Assembly: GCF_900100945.1 (NCBI RefSeq)
Contig: NZ_FNCG01000014.1
Location: 149,315-213,314, forward strand
Direction of reading: 5' to 3'
Source of the DNA: Mucilaginibacter gossypii
GTDB taxonomy: Bacteria; Bacteroidota; Bacteroidia; Sphingobacteriales; Sphingobacteriaceae
DNA: 64,000 nucleotides
Numbering within the stretch: position 1 is the first letter of the stretch; every line of letters begins with the position of its first letter. A program made the position numbers and the translations under genes. The notes beneath the pieces were generated by a model, which saw nothing but the letters and a program-made list of their open reading frames with translations, did not search any database and was not told the DNA's origin. Below, piece after piece: positions 61,083 through 64,000 of this stretch.

Positions 61083-63365
61083 ATGACCAAACATTTAAAA
61101 TATATACTGCTTTCATCATGTGTTTTACTGAGTGCCTGCAGTACCACCAAGTTTTTGGCGCCGGGCCAAAAGTTATACACCGGCGGCGAGGTAGTAATCA
61201 AAGACTCGGTTTTGAAAAAAAGCGAAAAAAAAGCCTTGAGTGAGGAACTTGGCGCTTTATTAAGACCTATACCCAACAGTACCATATTAGGTATGCGTTT
61301 TAAATTGTGGCTGTACTTTAAAACAAAAACCAATAAAAGCAAAGGCCTTGCCCACTGGCTTAATAAAAAGGGTGAGCCTCCTGTGCTTATTAGTTCTGTT
61401 AACCTTGAGCAAAACAGCAAGATCCTGCAAAACAGGCTGCAAAACGAAAGCTATTTTCAGGCGCAGGTAAGCGGCGATACGGTGAGCAAAAAGCCAACAT
61501 CAAAAGTTGCCAAGGCGGTTTATACAGCAGTAACCGGGCCTGGCTATAAGATCAGGAAGGTGGTATTTCCGCGGGGTACCCGCACTATCGATACCGCAGT
61601 AGCCGGAACATCGGCAAAAACGCTGCTAAAAGTCGGCAATAAATATAACCTTGATGTTATTAAAACCGAACGCCTGCGTATTGATGCCCGGTTGAAAGAA
61701 GAAGGCTTTTATTATTTCTCACCCGAACATTTGATCATGCACGTAGATAGCACTATAGCCGGGCATCAGGTTGATATTTTTGTGGCTGTTAAAAATGAAA
61801 CACCTGGCCGCGCCCAAAACATTTATACCATCAACAATATTTATGTGTATCCGAGTTACTCGTTAAGGGACACCTCGCTGATGAAGGATAAAGCTGTTTT
61901 TTATAAATGGTATAATATTGTTGAGCGTCGTAACACCGTACATACCTATACTTTTGCCAATACGGTGCTGATGCGCCCGGGCCAGGTTTACAACCGTACT
62001 GCACATAACAACTCGCTTAACCGCTTCATTAATCTGGGTCCGTATAAATTTGTTAAAAACAGGTTTGAAGATGTATCTGCCGATTCATCGAAGCTGGATG
62101 TTTATTATTTTTTAACCCAATACAAAAAGAAATCGCTGTCGCTTGATATTTTAGGCCGCACCACATCGGCTAACTACACTGGTACACAGGTAAATTTAAA
62201 CTGGCTTAATCGTAACGCCTTTAAAGGTGCCGAGGCTTTAAAGGTAACACTTTTTGGGAGTACCGATGTTCAGGTGGGGGGCCAAAATGCAGGCTATAAT
62301 GTGTATCAGGCCGGTATCCAGACAACGCTTTCATGGCCGCGCTTTATCGGACCTATCTACCCAAAAGCGGCCGATGCCTATATCCCACATACTAATCTGA
62401 GCTTGGGATATTCAATAGTAAACCGTCAAAAACTCTATAACTTAAATTCATATAACTTATCATTCGGTTATCAGTGGCGCGAAACAGAACACCGGTCACA
62501 TGAGCTTAACCTCATCAATTTTCAGTTTGTAAATCCGCTGAGCGTGTCGCAGAAATATAAAGACAGTATCGACAGGAAAGACGTTCCGGTAAACCCAGCC
62601 TTAAAGCATGTTATCGATAAACAGTTCATCCTGGGCCCAAGCTATAGCTTCACTTATACCAATACCAACGAGGATTATCGTACCAATACGCTTTATTATA
62701 ATGGAAAGATCAGCCTTTCAAACAATATTTACGGCTTAGTTACCGGTGCAGATAGTGCCGGTGGAAAACCTAAAAAATTGTTCGGCGCCATATTTAACCA
62801 GTTTGTGAAACTCGAAAACGAGATCAGGTATTTTCATAAAACAGGGCAAAACAGCACTATAGCCAGCAGGCTTATTGTGGGTGTAGGTTTACCCTATGGC
62901 AACTCAACACAGTTACCTTATAGCCAGCAATTCTTTATTGGTGGCCCTAACAGCTTACGGGGTTTCAGGGCAAGGGCCATAGGGCCGGGTTCATTTGACC
63001 CAAGCAGCGGTGTAGGCACAGGCGGCTTCCTTGCCGATGAATCTGGTGATATCAAGATAGAAGCTAACATTGAGTACAGGCCAAAGCTATTCAGCATAGT
63101 ACGCGGAGCTTTATTTGTTGATGCGGGTAACATCTGGCTACTGCACTCCAACGGATCACAGCCGGGCGCCGTGTTTACCAAAAGCTTCTTAAATGATTTT
63201 GCCGTTGATGCCGGCTTTGGTTTAAGGTTTGATTTAACCGTACTGGTATTACGTACAGATTTAGGTATCCCTCTTCGTACACCATATGTACGTGTTAATG
63301 AGCCACGCTGGGATTTCAACTTTAACCGGAGTGTGTTTAACCTGGCAATCGGGTATCCGTTTTAA
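61083..63365 (+). CDS. TamA/BamA-family outer-membrane protein, predicted lipoprotein
   Basis: 760 residues from the ATG at 61083 (MTKHLKYILLSSCVLLSACS). The signal peptide ends in a lipobox LSAC with the lipidated cysteine at about 19, so the N-terminus is lipid-anchored, as reported for Bacteroidetes TamL proteins. POTRA-like segments follow, and the C-terminal barrel carries SLRGFRARAIGPGSFDP, the loop motif of the Omp85 family. It starts four bases after the tamB stop, so the two are translated together. An open frame continues upstream through the tamB 3' end but has no family similarity. Confidence 0.93.
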   Translation: MTKHLKYILLSSCVLLSACSTTKFLAPGQKLYTGGEVVIKDSVLKKSEKKALSEELGALLRPIPNSTILGMRFKLWLYFKTKTNKSKGLAHWLNKKGEPPVLISSVNLEQNSKILQNRLQNESYFQAQVSGDTVSKKPTSKVAKAVYTAVTGPGYKIRKVVFPRGTRTIDTAVAGTSAKTLLKVGNKYNLDVIKTERLRIDARLKEEGFYYFSPEHLIMHVDSTIAGHQVDIFVAVKNETPGRAQNIYTINNIYVYPSYSLRDTSLMKDKAVFYKWYNIVERRNTVHTYTFANTVLMRPGQVYNRTAHNNSLNRFINLGPYKFVKNRFEDVSADSSKLDVYYFLTQYKKKSLSLDILGRTTSANYTGTQVNLNWLNRNAFKGAEALKVTLFGSTDVQVGGQNAGYNVYQAGIQTTLSWPRFIGPIYPKAADAYIPHTNLSLGYSIVNRQKLYNLNSYNLSFGYQWRETEHRSHELNLINFQFVNPLSVSQKYKDSIDRKDVPVNPALKHVIDKQFILGPSYSFTYTNTNEDYRTNTLYYNGKISLSNNIYGLVTGADSAGGKPKKLFGAIFNQFVKLENEIRYFHKTGQNSTIASRLIVGVGLPYGNSTQLPYSQQFFIGGPNSLRGFRARAIGPGSFDPSSGVGTGGFLADESGDIKIEANIEYRPKLFSIVRGALFVDAGNIWLLHSNGSQPGAVFTKSFLNDFAVDAGFGLRFDLTVLVLRTDLGIPLRTPYVRVNEPRWDFNFNRSVFNLAIGYPF

Positions 63366-63415
63366 TTTTACAGTCTAAATATAACGAAAGTTAAGCTTAG
63401 CATATAGCATAGCGT

Positions 63416-63453
63416 CAAACAGCACAATTAGCCAAAAGCTATTGTGCTGTTTG
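63416..63453. terminator. Terminator after the tamB operon
   Basis: CAAACAGCACAATTAGC pairs with GCTATTGTGCTGTTTG (one bulge) around a short CAAAA loop. It lies about 50 bases beyond the stop codon. A short T-tract follows. Confidence 0.7.
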
Positions 63454-63619
63454 CTTTAATAGACAATCAATCATACATATACGCGTCTGTTTTACACTGG
63501 ATCGGCTCCCTCGCCGTTTTCAAACTGTATTTAAATACAAATCATTTCTTTTTAAATTTATCGGTGATACAACAAAACAAAGCCATACACCGTATCATTG
63601 CATATTGATAAAAGCAGCG

Positions 63620-64000
63620 ATGTATACAAATTATAGAATGCCGCTAAAAAGCCTTTTTTTTAAACTTTTAATAATAGCACTGTTTCTATTCCCGGGCCGG
63701 GGATATGCCGACATTCCATATCAGTTAGTTTACCTGAAAAATTATAGCTCGCCTGATGGCTTGCCCAGTTCAAGGGTTAACTATTTAATGCAGGACAGCA
63801 AGGGTTTTATCTGGCTGGCCACCGATAAAGGCGTGAGCAGGTTTGACGGCCAGCACTTTAAAAACTTCACATCGGCCGACGGGCTGGAAAACAACGAGTG
63901 TTTCCGGATTGCCGAGGATAATTATCACCGGATTTTTTTTTACTGTAATAACTACAGGGTCTGTTATTATGAAAACGGGCTTATACATAAGCTTAATTCA
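63620..64000 (+). CDS. N-terminal part of a two-component-type propeller sensor protein (cut by window edge)
   Basis: 127 residues from the ATG at 63620 to the window end, in frame without a stop. A signal or membrane segment (LFFKLLIIALFLFPGRGYA) is followed by YSSPDGLPSSRVNYLMQDSK, then GFIWLATDKGVSRFDGQHF, the repeat unit of the Reg_prop/two-component regulator propeller. Such proteins usually carry a kinase, GGDEF or helix-turn-helix output further on, which is outside the window. It is preceded by 254 bases with a terminator for the tamB operon. Confidence 0.85.
   Translation, partial: MYTNYRMPLKSLFFKLLIIALFLFPGRGYADIPYQLVYLKNYSSPDGLPSSRVNYLMQDSKGFIWLATDKGVSRFDGQHFKNFTSADGLENNECFRIAEDNYHRIFFYCNNYRVCYYENGLIHKLNS

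Noticed and set aside
63421..63619. Possible small RNA upstream of the propeller sensor gene
   Set aside because: Only a terminator hairpin was evident; no promoter or conserved fold could be shown.
1..64000. CRISPR arrays, tRNA, rRNA, prophage or IS genes
   Set aside because: None seen: no regular spacer-repeat arrays, no cloverleaf-like sequences noticed, and no transposase, integrase or phage structural proteins among the coding regions.

Overview
The window looks like a chromosomal segment from a Bacteroidetes bacterium, most probably family Sphingobacteriaceae (Mucilaginibacter/Pedobacter-like). The evidence is a split transketolase, a type IX secretion (T9SS) component and a T9SS-sorted protein, several OmpH/Skp paralogs next to bamA, a lipid-anchored TamA-like protein beside tamB, GH130 and GT4 glycan genes, and many start sites preceded by the Bacteroidetes -7 element TAnnTTTG rather than by Shine-Dalgarno sequences. 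These assignments come from reading the sequence and from family knowledge; no database search was possible.

Layout. Positions 1-12.9 kb, almost all minus strand: the start of a complex I segment (nuoH, nuoI), murI, three OmpH-like chaperones, bamA, uppS, an orphan exbD, a DUF6089-like barrel protein, nadK, a CBS protein and an alpha/beta hydrolase, with one PAS-LuxR regulator on the plus strand. This is an envelope-biogenesis block. Positions 13-16 kb: yqeY, an SDR, porT and ubiE/menG. Positions 16.4-25 kb, mostly plus strand: a Tat-exported Gfo/Idh/MocA oxidoreductase with a DUF1080 protein, a VOC protein, engB, a UbiA prenyltransferase with a Crp-like regulator, an epimerase-like protein and an M3 peptidase. 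Positions 25-34.6 kb, minus strand: a two-gene glycosyltransferase operon, an aminotransferase, an ECF sigma/anti-sigma/periplasmic-sensor operon, the two transketolase halves and a peroxiredoxin. Positions 34.6-45.4 kb: an M23 peptidase, a FAH-family hydrolase, a T9SS-sorted protein, Kup, an amino acid permease, PAP2 and a GH130 enzyme. Positions 45.6-55.7 kb: a two-component system, DUF58, trxA, two small paralogous membrane proteins, a divergent SDR/HxlR pair, a decayed toxin-antitoxin pair and dnaE. Positions 55.9-64 kb: tamB, a TamA-like lipoprotein and the start of a propeller-type sensor.

Most of the window is housekeeping sequence. No prophage, IS element, CRISPR array, rRNA or tRNA was seen. 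The least explained material is (1) a set of intergenic tracts built from short degenerate words arranged as imperfect inverted repeats, each tract using its own word, (2) a hairpin-plus-third-arm element present three times with different stems but the same architecture, (3) an anti-sigma-like protein with seven copies of a VPExYF repeat, (4) a toxin gene carrying a nonsense codon at position 6 beside an intact antitoxin, and (5) genes whose -7 promoter element sits only 4-5 bases before the ATG, predicting leaderless mRNAs.
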